In this document: in pieces, positions 46,346-57,600 of the stretch | How positions within the stretch are numbered: position 1 is the first letter of the stretch | Layout of the letters: every line of letters starts with the position of its first letter | Assembly: GCA_029237695.1 (NCBI GenBank) | Contig: CM055265.1 | Coordinates: 109,666,773-109,730,772, forward strand | Origin: Conchocele bisecta | Taxonomy: Eukaryota > Mollusca > Bivalvia > Lucinida > Thyasiridae | Reading direction: 5' to 3' | Length of the DNA: 64,000 nucleotides | Notes under the pieces: model-generated | Database searches by the model: none | What the model saw: only the letters and a program-made list of their open reading frames with translations | Told to the model about the DNA's origin: nothing | Position numbers and translations under genes: made by a program

Positions 46346-46724
46346 ATATTTCCACAACTCTAAGTCTGATTGATATACATCGATGAGGAACATGAAAAAA
46401 TCTGGTATATAACTAGTGTTACAAACACTAACTTTTATGTTATTGATGGTACTAATTAAGTACATTTTTAAATTAATTAAACACATGTCTATACTGGAAA
46501 CTCTAACTGTGGTATAGTATTTGCTAACAGCAAATAATTCATCACAAATTGCTTACTGGTAGTACAATAGCAAATTATCTCCCTTATTGATCACAGTCTG
46601 TGATAGGAAAATTGAATACAACACAATTTCTTTGGAATCTGATCAAATAAGATGATGCAGTTGGTTGATATAGGTCATTACAGATGAAAAACCATGTGTT
46701 GAATATCTGAGACATTATCTGAGA

Positions 46725-47207
46725 GTGGGTGGCAGGTGGGAGCATACGATGGGTAATTTAACGATCGGGATTCATCCTTACCGGAATTCCGACCGGAAAC
46801 CTGGTTTGGCTCTCATGTACATCTTTGACATTCTTGTATGTGAGAGTTGAATATGGTTATAACCCTTATATGAGTAATATGTTTATTCGTAATCCTATTA
46901 TTTAATTTATAAAGTTTTTCAAATTGCTATATCTCTGTGACCGCTTGCGATATCAACTTGAAACTTCATATACACATTGATGACCATTTACTGTGATTAA
47001 TAACATACTACACCAATACCCAGGGTCAAGGACTTTCAATACAGGCGTCATCGGGGAGAATTTGTCGGATTTTTCGATGTAGATATTCCGTTCTGATTTT
47101 GGGATTTTCCCCCCAATGCAGCAGGTTGAATACAGGATCGAACCCGTTGGGCCGGGCTTAAATGACCGTAGCTGTTGATAGGCCATTAAACACCAACAAC
47201 AACAACA
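46725..47207 (+). mobile_element. Full-length SINE next to exon 4
   Basis: It starts GTGGGTGGCAGGTGGGAGCA, carries the B-box-like GGGATTCATCC, and ends in (AAC)n. It is flanked by the perfect 13-bp duplication ACATTATCTGAGA (46,712-46,724; 47,208-47,220). Compared with 2693-3095, its middle is different and contains about 130 bp resembling the AACTTGAAACTTCATAT..GGTCAAGG satellite monomer, so it is a chimeric or separate subfamily. Its 3' flank ends 23 bp before the exon-4 boundary. Confidence 0.85.
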
Positions 47208-47243
47208 ACATTATCTGAGACCCAGTGCCTTTAACCATTGCAG

Positions 47244-47350
47244 ACATAAATTCCAAGGATGAGGAAGGCCTGACACCACTACATTACGCATCCCGGTTCA
47301 AGCGGGAAAGTAAACGGCAGAAAACAGACACGGACGATGGCACCATTGTC
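47244..47350 (+). CDS. TRPA-type channel, exon 4 (ankyrin repeat)
   Basis: 107 bp, acceptor CCATTGCAG, donor GTC|GTATGT, phase 1 to 0. It encodes DINSKDEEGLTPLHYASRFK and a basic insert RESKRQKTDTDDGTIV that breaks the repeat. An extended KR-rich loop at this point is consistent with TRPA-type proteins as I remember them; this could not be checked here. The polypyrimidine tract before it is short (CCTTTAACC) because the SINE duplication begins only 23 bp upstream. Confidence 0.85.
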
Positions 47351-48059
47351 GTATGTAAAATCACAATATTGATCACAATCTCCGGTAATACCTGTAGCCG
47401 ATTTCACCAAAATTGCTAAGCATACTTACCTAGCTAAGTATACTTTGAGGGAGTAATCATTTATATTTCCCGAAATGACTGCATATATTTGATGATTAAA
47501 TGTCAAAATAGCTGTGATAATGTAATACTTTCATTATAATAAAAAATAATAAATTTCTCCTTAAATTGAACATTTCTCCCTCAAAATGTACTTAGCAAGA
47601 TAAGGATACCGTATACTGCCGATTATAGGTCGCAAGAGTGTATAAGAGTCGCCCCTATTTTCAGTCCAAAATCTGGGGGAAAATGTCTACATGAGACTAT
47701 AAGACGCACCCAATTTTCCTAAAAAAAAATAAAAAATATATAAAAAATCGCCAAGTTGTTGTTATTGATTCCCCCACATTGTTTTTTTATTTGTACCTTG
47801 GACGTTTTTGTCTGTATTTTCCCTATCATAGTTTGCTACATGTATGTCCGTAATTTGCCGACTCTATGTCCGTGATTCCCCGGTCCGTATTTCACAGTTT
47901 TCAAGTATCTTCAAATACACTGTGAACTCGGTAGTACACGTTTCACTATAATACGTGCTCGGTTAGTACATGGTTGTGCATTAGCTCCCGATTTGTTTGC
48001 CTTTTTAGCTTGACTATTCGAAGAATAAGTAGAGCTTATGTTGTCACATCGGCGTCACG
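47351..48059. other. Intron, one foldback relic
   Basis: At 47,606-47,725 the text GGATACCGTATACTGCCGAT .. TATAAGACGCACCC is related to 52,900-52,978 (ACTTATAATCGCAAGAATAC reading). The two look like copies of one MITE. Nothing else is recognised. Confidence 0.45.
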
Positions 48060-51000
48060 CCTTGGTTAAGGTTTTTAGTCAAGCTTGTATATGGAATACT
48101 ACTGGCCCTACACCCACCATACTTGGACAACTTCATCTCCTAGTGATGTACATCAATAACCCCTGATCTATATTTGACCTTGACCTACATTTCCTCTTGA
48201 ATTACTTGCTTAATTCCCCTTGGTTAAGGTTTTTAGTCAACCTTGGTTAAGGTTTTTAGTCAAGCTTGTATATGCAATACTACTGGCCCTACACCCACCA
48301 TACTTGGACAACTTCATCTCCTAGTGATGTACATCAACAACCCCTGATCTATATTTGACCTTGACCTACATTTCCTCTTGAATTACTTACTTAATTCCCC
48401 TTGGTTAACGTTTTTAGTCAAGCTTGTAGATGGAATACTCCTGGCCCTACACCAACCATACTTGCACAACTTCATCTCCTAGTTAATTCCCCTTGGTGAA
48501 GGTTTTTACTCGACGTTGGTTAAGCTTTTTACTCAAGCTTGTACATGGAATACTATTGTGCATACAGACACCATACTTGGACAACCTTTTGTCATAGTGA
48601 TGTACATCAATAACCCCTGATCTATATTTGACCTTGACCTACATTTCCTCTTGAATTACTTACTTAATTCTCTTTGGTTAAGGTTTTTAGTCAAGCTTGT
48701 AGATGGAATACTCATGGCCCTATACCAACCATACTTGCACAACTTCATCTCCTAGTGATGTACATCAATAATCCCTGACCTATATTTGACCTTGACTTAC
48801 TTTTAACCTTGAATTACTTAGTTATTTCCCCTTGGGTAAGGTTTTTAGTCAAGCTTGTATATGGAATACTCCTGGCCCTACACCAACCATACTTGGACAA
48901 CTTCATCTCCTAGTGATGTACATCAACAACCCCTGACCTATATTTGACCTTGACCTACATTTAACCTTGAATTTACTTAGTTAATTCCCCTTGGTTAAGG
49001 TTTTTACTCGACCTGGTTAACCTTTTTACTCAAGCTTGTACATGGAATACTATTGTGCATACAGACACCATACTTGGACAACCTTTGATGTCATAGTGAT
49101 GTACATCAATAATTTTCCCCTGATCTATGGAATTGACCTTGACCTACATTTCCTCTTGATACTTACTTAATTCTCTTTGGTTATTTCCCCTTTGGTTAAG
49201 GTTTTTAGTCAAGCTTGTAGATGGACCATGGCCCTTACAAACCAACCATACTGCAAAACCCCTTCTTCCTAGTGATGTACATCAAAAATCCCTGACCTAT
49301 ATTTGACCTTTGCCTACTTTTAACCTTGAATTACAACTTCAGTTTTCATCCCCTTGGGGGTAAGGTTTTGAGTAAACTTGTAATATGGAATCTCCTGGCC
49401 CTACACCAACCAATTCCTTGGACCAACTTCAAACTCCTAGTGATGTACATCAACAACCCCTGACCTATATTTGACCTTGACCTACATTTAACCTTGAATT
49501 ACTTAGTTAATTCCCCTTGGTTAAGGTTTTTACTCGACCTTGGTTAACCTTTTTACTCAAGCTCGTACATGGAATACTATTGTGCATACAGACACCATAC
49601 TTGGACAACCTTTTGTCATAGTGATGTACATCAATAACCCCTGATCTATATTTCACCTTGACCTACATTTAACCTTAAATTACTTACTTAATTCACCTTG
49701 GTTAAGGTTTTTGTCGCGCCCGCTTGCGGAAACCTCGATATAGTCGGCACTTTGACACGTACGTACGATCGTACGTACGTACGTACGTATGTACGTACGT
49801 ACGTGTGTCCGGTTAAAGTTTTTGGTTAAGTTGTTTGGTTAAGTTTTTTGGTTAAAGTTTTTGATTAAGTTCTTTGGTTAAAGTTTTTGGTTAAGTTTTT
49901 CGTTAAAGTTTTTCGTTATACTATATCTCTGCAACTGCTTTGCCCATTACCTTGAAACTTCATATGGGTGTTTATCATCATCTATATTTTCATTCTACCC
50001 ACCTCCCATGCGGCCCCTGTGCCCAATGTCAAGGTCAAATTACTTTGAAGTTTTTGGTTAAGTTCTTTGGTTAAAGTTTTTGGTTAAGTTTTTTGGTTAA
50101 GTTTTTTGGTTAAGTTTTTTGGTTAAAGTTTTTAGTTAAGTTTTTTGGTTAAAGTTTTTTGTTATACTATATCTCTGCAACTGCTTTGCCCATTACCTTG
50201 AAAACTTCACATGGGTGTTTATCATCATCTATATTTTCATTCTACCCCCCTCCCGTGTGGCCCCTGTGCCCAATGGTTCAAGGTCAAATTACTTTGAAGT
50301 TTTTGGTTAAGTATTTTGGATAAAAGTTTTTGGTTAAGTTTTTTGGTTAAGTTTTTTGGTTAAAATTTTTGGTTAAGTTTTTTGGTTAAAGTTTTTTGTT
50401 ATACTATATCTCTGCAACTGCTTTGCCCATTACCTTGAAAACTTCACATGGGTGTTTATCATCATCTATATTTTCATTCTACCCCCTCCCGTGCGGCCCC
50501 TGGGCCCAATGTCAAGGTCAAATTACTTTGAAGTTATTGGTTAAGTTTTTTGGTTAAAAGTTTTTGGTTAAGTTTTTTGGTTAAATTTTTTGGTTAAGTT
50601 TTGTGGTTAAATTTTTTCGTTATACTATATCTCTGCAACTGCTTTGCCGATTTCCTTGAAACTTCACATGGGTGTTTATCATTATCTATATTTTCATTCT
50701 ACCCCCCTCCCGTGCGGCCCCTGTGCCCAATGTCAAGGTCAAATTACTTTGAAGTTTTTGGTTAAAGATTTTTCGCGCCCGCTTTCGGAAAGCGCGATAT
50801 AGTCGGCACTTTGTACGTACGTGTGTCCGGTTAAAGTTTTTGCTTAAGTTTTTTGGTTAAAGTTTTTCGTTATACTATATCTTTTTTTTTAGTGTCCATG
50901 CCTCGCCACAAGGCGCGACATGCAGGTCGCGGCCATCTAGTTACTCAACCTTGGTTAAGGTTTTTAGTCAAGCTTGTAGATGGAATACTATTGTGCATAC

Positions 51001-51400
51001 AGACACCATACTTGGATAACTTTTTCTCATAGGGATGTACATCAATAACCCCTGACCTTTATTTTCCCTTCACCTACATTTAACCTTCAATTACTTGGTT
51101 AATGTTTATAGTCAAGCTTGTATATGGAATACTTCTGGGCCTACATCAACCATACTTGGACAACTTCATCTCCTAATGATGTACATCAATAATCCCTGAC
51201 CTATATTTGACCTTGACCTACTTTTATCCTTGGATTACTTAGTTATCTCTCCTTGGTTACGGTTTTTAGTCAAGCTTGTATATGGAATACTCCTGGGCCT
51301 ACAGCAACCATTCTTGGAAAACTTTATCTCCTAGTGACGTACATCAATAATCCCTTGGTTAATGTTTTTAGTCAACCTTGGTTAAGGTTTTTATGCAGGC
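48060..51400. repeat. Satellite arrays in TRPA intron 4
   Basis: Two families are present. The outer family (48,060-49,714 and 50,935-51,400) has units of about 155-180 bp with GGTTAAGGTTTTTAGTCAAG, ACCATACTTGGACAACTTCA, AGTGATGTACATCAA and TTGACCTTGACCTACATTT. The inner family (49,805-50,770) has four units of about 225-245 bp with TATATCTCTGCAACTGCTTT, TTTATCATCATCTATATTTTC and AATGTCAAGGTCAAATTAC, plus GGTTAAGTTTTTT runs. Inner-block edges carry hairpins (CGCGCCCGCTTGCGG at 49,714; CGCGCCCGCTTTCGG at 50,773), each followed by ATATAGTCGGCACTTTG and an ACGT microsatellite. The part around 49,100-49,440 is unusually ragged. Confidence 0.85.
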
Positions 51401-53025
51401 CGCAGCCACCTTCTTTGTCAAGCTATGTGTACATCGACAACCCTCGTAGTCGAGCTATGCTGTTCTCCTACAGCTCTTGTTGTATATCAAAATCGTGTTA
51501 AATGTGTAACAGACTATTGTCAGAAATCGTGTTATATTTGCGATCATATTGCTGCCGAAAGTGGTATTATATGTTAATTATTGATTGCGGTATGTATTAT
51601 CTCTTTTCAACACCATTTACGGAAACTATTTTCGAAATCAATATCGGAATACACATTTACGGATATGAACTTTATTAAATATTTTATTTTTATTTTTGTT
51701 ATTTCTCACTGAAAGTATATGTTGTGACCACTCATTTGAAACGTCTCGACGAAACGGTTTAATTGGTGGTCACGGCATATACTTCTGAATGCATAGAAGG
51801 AAAATATTTAAGATTTTCCGCAAACATAAGCGTACCCTCAGCATGAAATGGGTTGCTGATTGCCCCCATGATGCGAGGATGAAAGTCGCATGTTCGCCAC
51901 GTCTGCGGCACATCAAAAGGCGTGTTGACCAATCAGTGCAATTTCAAAACATAGCGTAAAGGTCACACAGTTTACAGCCTCGTGCTGAATGATGACATAA
52001 GATAAACACCTGTTAGTTGACACGACTGTTATCAATTTTTTTTCACAAAGCAGCACACAACTTTCGCCTCTGTAATATTTCAAAATCAGTCGTATCTTCC
52101 GTAAATGACGCTGAAAGCAGCCTATAGCTATGACGAATTTGCATTGTCCGCTGACGTAATCAATGTTTTTAATTAGAGATTGGCGAACATTGTAAACCAT
52201 GTGCAGACTACGCGAATCCACCGCCTGGTCTGGCCGCTAATGCAATAAGCCAGGATTTGTCAGAGATAGAGACCCAATTCACATAAACACGTTTGCCGTG
52301 TTATAAATAGAGTCTGGTTCTCGGTAGTATTGTTTCACTGGGACGCATCAGACAGGGTACCAGTTTAGTGACGAATACGAAACTGACGTCAGCAACCGCG
52401 TGTATTGATACATGTATTTTGATATGGCCTTGTGTTGTAAATCTTGACACGCGGTGTGTCTGATGTCGGCCAGATGAAGGCTTGCCACTTTCATCAGCAT
52501 CGAAACTAATGATGGAGTTTTATAACTTTCGTGGAATTGCATTTTGCATATTGGGATTTACCGTTAATGGCGTCATGCAATATTTTTCACGGCAAAATGA
52601 CACCGACCGATATGGGCCCGGTAAATGTTTTCAAAAGATAATTAAAATGATAGAGGCCTTCGGTATAGAAAATGTGTACCGAATGTGACACAGGGCCGGA
52701 AAGTAAGGCGCGAGTAAGGCGCGAGTAAGGCGCGAGTAAGGCGCAAACTGTTTAGAATACGAATCCAATATTCCAATACCGGATTTTACCCCAAAGACTA
52801 ACAACAACAACAAATATAGGAACGCATTTTATTTTTTTTATTTTTGGTCGTTTATGTCAATATTTCAGGTGGAAAAAAATGCTCATGTATCTACATGTAT
52901 TTATAAGACGCAGGGGCTTTCTGGGATACAAATCTGGGTAAAAAAAATGCGACTTATAATCGCAAGAATACGGTACTTTGAAATTTTGCTGAAATAGGCT
53001 ACTGGGCATTACCGCATCAAGATTG
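51401..53025. other. Intron; foldbacks, one TATA-like site, no firm gene
   Basis: A hairpin GTATATGTTGTGACCAC / GTGGTCACGGCATATAC is at 51,718-51,783. A diverged TTTACGGAA foldback lies at 51,610-51,670. TTATAAATAG at about 52,300 resembles a TATA box. Downstream, a 58-codon frame from 52,512 (MEFYNFRGIAFCILGF..) has one hydrophobic stretch but no known domain, and I do not call it a gene. A 12-bp unit AGTAAGGCGCG is repeated four times at 52,704-52,745. Confidence 0.4.
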
Positions 53026-53425
53026 CAGGGCTCCAGATAAGGAATTAATCATTGAGTATTGTCACTCCATCATTTCTGAAGCAATTGGGTATTTGAAAAT
53101 TTTAATTGGGTAAAATAAAATCACACTACTGTTTACACATCAACAGACAGTAATTATTGAATAGTTTGCTTCGAAATGAAAACATGTCTTGGCATTTCAT
53201 TAGAATTGTCTCCTTGGAGACAATTCTAATGAAATACCAAGATGTGTTTTCATGGAAAATAAGAAAAATATGCTATGTTTGTTGTCTGGTTATTGTTTTC
53301 TGCAGCATGATAACGGTACCACAATTTAATATTGCTTTTTGATACTCGCTACTTCTGATTTCAATTGGGTTTTTGGCAATTTTAATTGGGTATTTAAGCA
53401 AATACGCAGCTTAATATCTGGATAT
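53026..53425. mobile_element. MITE, CAGGGCTCCAGATAAG family
   Basis: The left end CAGGGCTCCAGATAAG is intact. The right end is decayed (CGCAGCTTAATATCTGG). The central hairpin GAATTGTCTCCTTGGAGACAATTC (53,202-53,230) is intact. It matches the copy at 62,399-62,800 closely. Confidence 0.75.
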
Positions 53426-53429
53426 GTGT

Positions 53430-53744
53430 TTATGATTTCAACCATCCAATGCCAATGTGTTTGTGTTTTCAAATGTCCAATGACAATGTCTTTGAGATTT
53501 CAGTCGTGGTTTCAGCCGTCCAATGACAATGTCTTTGTGATTTCAGCGATCCAATCGGAATGTGTTTGTGAGTTCAGCCATCAAATGGGAATGTGTTTTT
53601 GATTTCACCCATCCAATGGGAATGTGTTTTTGATTTCACCCATCCAATGGGAATGTGTTTGTGATTTCAGCCATCCAATGGGAATGTGTTTGTGATTTCA
53701 CCCATCCAATGGGAATGTGTTTGTGATTTCAGCCATCCAATGGG
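53430..53744. repeat. 31-bp tandem array abutting exon 5
   Basis: About ten units of GATTTCAGCCATCCAATGGGAATGTGTTTGT-type sequence (31 bp). Every unit presents TTTGTGATTTCAG or TTTTGATTTCAC, close to a 3' splice site. The last unit runs directly into the coding text of exon 5. Confidence 0.85.
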
Positions 53745-53930
53745 ATGGCCACAAGTGACACAGCTGAAGACCTCCAGTCCCAGGCGAGTGCCATCACTTA
53801 CCTCATCAGCAAGGGAGCGGACATCAATGTGCGTGACAACTACGGCCAGACACCGCTCCACTACGCCGCCATGCGAGGCAATGAGGTGGCTATCGGCGAG
53901 CTGCTCGGCTTCCGAACAGTGTCCTTGGAG
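53733..53930 (+). CDS. TRPA-type channel, exon 5 (ankyrin repeat)
   Basis: The coding text MATSDTAEDLQSQASAITYL, ISKGADINVRDNYGQTPLHY, AAMRGNEVAIGELLGFRTVS ends at the donor GAG|GTGAGT. One full ankyrin repeat is clear (DNYGQTPLHYAAMRGNEVAIGELL). The acceptor is ambiguous. TTTGTGATTTCAG ending at 53,732 is strong and adds PSNG before the Met. CTCCAG ending at 53,777 gives SQASAITYL directly but has a purine-rich approach. Both are in phase 0 with exon 4. I prefer 53,733 because the region up to MATSD looks coding, yet that boundary lies in the 31-bp array. Confidence 0.75.
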
Positions 53931-53988
53931 GTGAGTTGGTATTTCAGCTTCCGAAGTACTACAGTGGAACCTCTCTAAACAGACACCC

Positions 53989-54046
53989 CACAGGTGGAAG
54001 ACTCCGACCTAGGACCTGGGTCCTAGGTTCGAGTCTTCCACCTGTG
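53989..54046. mobile_element. 58-bp minimal MITE related to the 10.6-15.8 kb transposon
   Basis: Almost pure inverted repeat: CACAGGTGGAAGACTCCGAC on the left and its complement on the right, joined by CCTAGGACCTGGGTCCTAGG. The ends are the same as those at 10,595 and 15,789. It is flanked by AGACACCC / GGACACCC, an 8-bp duplication with one mismatch. Confidence 0.75.
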
Positions 54047-54432
54047 GGACACCCTGGGTACCCCACTGTGTTTATTAAGATGCGTTTCACAGTAATTTCT
54101 TTCATTGTCGTGTCTGTTCATGATCGAAAATGACAAAAGTTGTTCATGGAGGGCTTAATTGCAGTGGGACCTCTCTAAACCAGACACCCTGGAAACCTCT
54201 CAATCTGTCTTTATGTTGTTTATGGTCTATGTTCACAGGTTGTAGACAAATCTTGCATATCCACATACTATGTACATGAACTATAGGCAATCTGTGTGTG
54301 TCCACAATCTATAAATAATTTGTCTATGTTCACATGCTATAAACACTCTATGTATGTTCACATGCTATAGACAATTCATGTATGTCCAAAGGCTATGCCC
54401 ACAGTCTAAAAGCTCTCTACCTATGTCTACAG

Positions 54433-54651
54433 GCAATAGACAAGCAGGGAATGACAGCCCTACACATGGCCGCCTCCCACAACCAGGTGGAGGTGTGCAA
54501 GATGCTGATCGACGCAAACGTCAAGCTGCGATGTAAGGACGAGGAAGATTCGACCCCGCTACATGCTGCGTCCTCCGAGGGGAACATGGCCATCGTACAC
54601 ATGCTGTTTGAGGCTGGGGCGAAACTCGACGGCTGGGTCACCATACAGAGC
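54433..54651 (+). CDS. TRPA-type channel, exon 6 (two ankyrin repeats)
   Basis: 219 bp, 73 codons, phase 0 at both ends, acceptor GTCTACAG and donor AGC|GTAAGA. It encodes AIDKQGMTALHMAASHNQVE, VCKMLIDANVKLRCKDEEDS, TPLHAASSEGNMAIVHMLFE and AGAKLDGWVTIQS, two complete ankyrin repeats. The gene must continue past 64,000: no further ankyrin exon or pore segment appears in the next 9.3 kb apart from a broken copy of this exon's end at 62,349. Confidence 0.85.
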
Positions 54652-54689
54652 GTAAGAAAATCATAGGTTTTTTCTTTGATTTTTATACG

Positions 54690-57600
54690 CCCGTTTGAAA
54701 AAAACGGGTCGTATTATGTATTCACCTTGGGTGGACGGCGGGTGGGCGCTGGCCCTGCTTGTCCACGAAATAACTACTTGACGGATTGTAACCAAATTCG
54801 GTATACATGTGTATCACGGCAAGACAAAGAAGCCTATTTATTTTGAAAAAATTCTGATGACTTATTTCGCCTTGGCGGCCATTTTTAGCTCACAGAAGTG
54901 CAGAAGAGCTTATGGCATACCCCCGGCGTCGTCAGCGTCCACAAACTTGACGTTGGGGTAAATGTCTTATAACTTCAGTTTTCTTTCATTGAACACCTTG
55001 TTATTTCATACATGCATTCCTCAGATAACCCTCTATCATGCTGTAGCAAATCCATGGCCCACCACCCAACCCTTACCCCAAGGTCAAGGTCACAAACTTA
55101 GCACATTCATAAACTTAACGTTGGGGTAAATGTCTTATAACATCTGTTTCCTTTCATGGAACGCCTTGATATTTCATACATCTGATGATACTCTATCGTG
55201 CTATAGCAAATCCATGACCCACCGCCCTCCCCTTATCCCAAGGTCAAGGTCACAAACTTAGCACATTCATAAACTTAACGTTTGGGTAAATGTATCACAT
55301 CTGTTTCCTTTCATGGAACGCCTTGATATTTCATACATGCATTCCTCAGATGACCCTCTATCATGCTGTAGCAAATCCACGACCCACCAACCAACCCTTA
55401 CCTCAAGGTCAAGGTCACAAATTTAGCATGTTCATAAACTTAATGTTGGGGTAAATGTTGTGTAACTTCTGTTTCTTTACAGGGAACGCTTTCATATTTC
55501 ATACATGCAATCATCTGATGATCCTCTATTGTGCTACATCAAATCCATGACCCACCCCCACCCCTTTCCCCAAGATCAACATCATAAACTTAACGTTGGT
55601 GTAAATGTCTTTTTATAACTTCTGTTTCTTTACAGGGAACACCTAGATATTTCATACATGCATTCATCTGATGATCCTCTATTGTGCTACAGCAAATCCA
55701 TGACCCCCCCCCACCCCTTTCCCGAAGGTCAAGGTCACAAACTTAGTACATTCATACATGCATTCCTCATGTGAATAGCTATCATGCTGTAGAAAATCAC
55801 CAACTTAGTGCGTTCATAAAGTTAACTTTGGGTTAAATTTTGTATAACTTCTGTTTTCAGGGAGCGGATTGATATTTCATACATGCATTCATCTTAATAT
55901 GCTATATCATGCTATAACAAATCCACGACCCACCTTCCACCACTGTCCCCTTCCACCACTGACCCCAATGTCAAGGTCCACCGCACACCACTTAACGCAA
56001 GGTCAAGTTATATAATTTTCATGTTTTTATACAACTGTGCCAAGTTTGAGTGAAGGCTACCAACAGGCGAGCTTCGTTGTCTTCCGACAACTCTTGTTAT
56101 TTTTCGCACTCTGTATCCTTGTTCACGAATAACTCAAGTTCTACTTCAGCGCTCGTAACCAAATTCGATCTACATGTTTACAACGGCAAGACAAAGAAGC
56201 CTATTGATTTTGAAAAATTTCGGATGACTTATCTCCCCTTGGTGGCCAATTTTAGCTCGCCTGCACAAAGTGCAGAAGAGCTTATGGCATAACCCCGGCG
56301 TCATTGGCGTCGGCGTCCACAAACTTAACGTTGGGGTAAATGTCTTATAACTTCTGTTTCCTTTCATGGAATGCCTTGTTATTTCATACATGCATTCCTC
56401 AGTTGACATTCTATTATGCTGTAGCAAATCCATGACCCACCAACCAACCCTTACCCCAAGGTCAAGGTCACAAACTTAGCACATTCATAAACTTATCGTT
56501 GGGGTAAATGTCTTATAACATCTGTTTCCTTTCATGGAACGCCTTGATATTTCATACATGCATTCATGTAGCATGTTCATGAACTTAACGTGGGGTTAAA
56601 TGTTGTGTAACTTCTGTTTCTTTACAGGGAACGCTTTGATATTTCATACATGCATTCATGTGATGATCCTCTATTGTGCTACAGCAAATCCATGTCCCGC
56701 CACCCCTTTCCCTCAAGATCAACATCATAAACTTAACGTTGGAGTAAATGTCTTTTTATTAATGGACCCCGCCACCGAATGGTGAGGCGGTATAGTGGTT
56801 GGGGGTTACCGGCGTCCGTACGTACGTACGTACGTTACGTATTACGTACGTACGTACGTACGTCCCGAAACCTTAAACGCTGGGTAAATGGCTTATAATT
56901 TCTCTTTCCTTGCTCAGATCTGCTTCACATTTCACACACGCATTGCTCCAATGGTCCTCTATCGCCCAGTGACAAATCCACATTCGTCCCGCCCCCGCTA
57001 AGCCCAGGGTTCAAGGTCACAGAACTTGTTTGCGTTCGAAACCTTAACGCTGGGTAAATGGCTTATAATTTCTGTTTCCTTTCTCGGATCTGCTTCACAT
57101 TTCACACACGCATTAAGCTACCAATGGTCTCTATTCCACCCCAGCCCAATGTGACAAATCCACATTCGTCCCGCCCCCGCTAAGCCCAGGGTCAAGGTCA
57201 CAGACTTGGTGCGTTCGAAAACCAATCAACGCTGGGCTAAATGGCTTAAATAATTTTTGTTTCCTTGCTCGGTTTGCTTCACATTCACACAGCATTGCTC
57301 CAATGGTCCTCTACCGCCCTGTGGACAAATCCAAATTCGTCCGGCCCCCGTTAAGCCCAGGGTCAAGGGTCACAGACTTAGTGCGTTCGAAACCTTAACT
57401 CTGGGTAAATGGCTTATAATTTCTGTTTCCTTGCTCGGATCTGCTTCACATTTCACACACATTGCTCCAATGGTCTTCTACCGCCATGACAAATCCACAT
57501 TCGTCCCGCCCCCGCTAAGCCCAGGGTCAAGGTCACAGACTTGGTGCGTTCGAAACCTTAACGCTGGGTAAATGGCTTATAATTTCTGTTTCCTTTTCTC

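Noticed and set aside
52482..52688. Small frame downstream of a TATA-like sequence
   Set aside because: Too short, with only one weak hydrophobic stretch and no homology I recognise; kept only as a remark.
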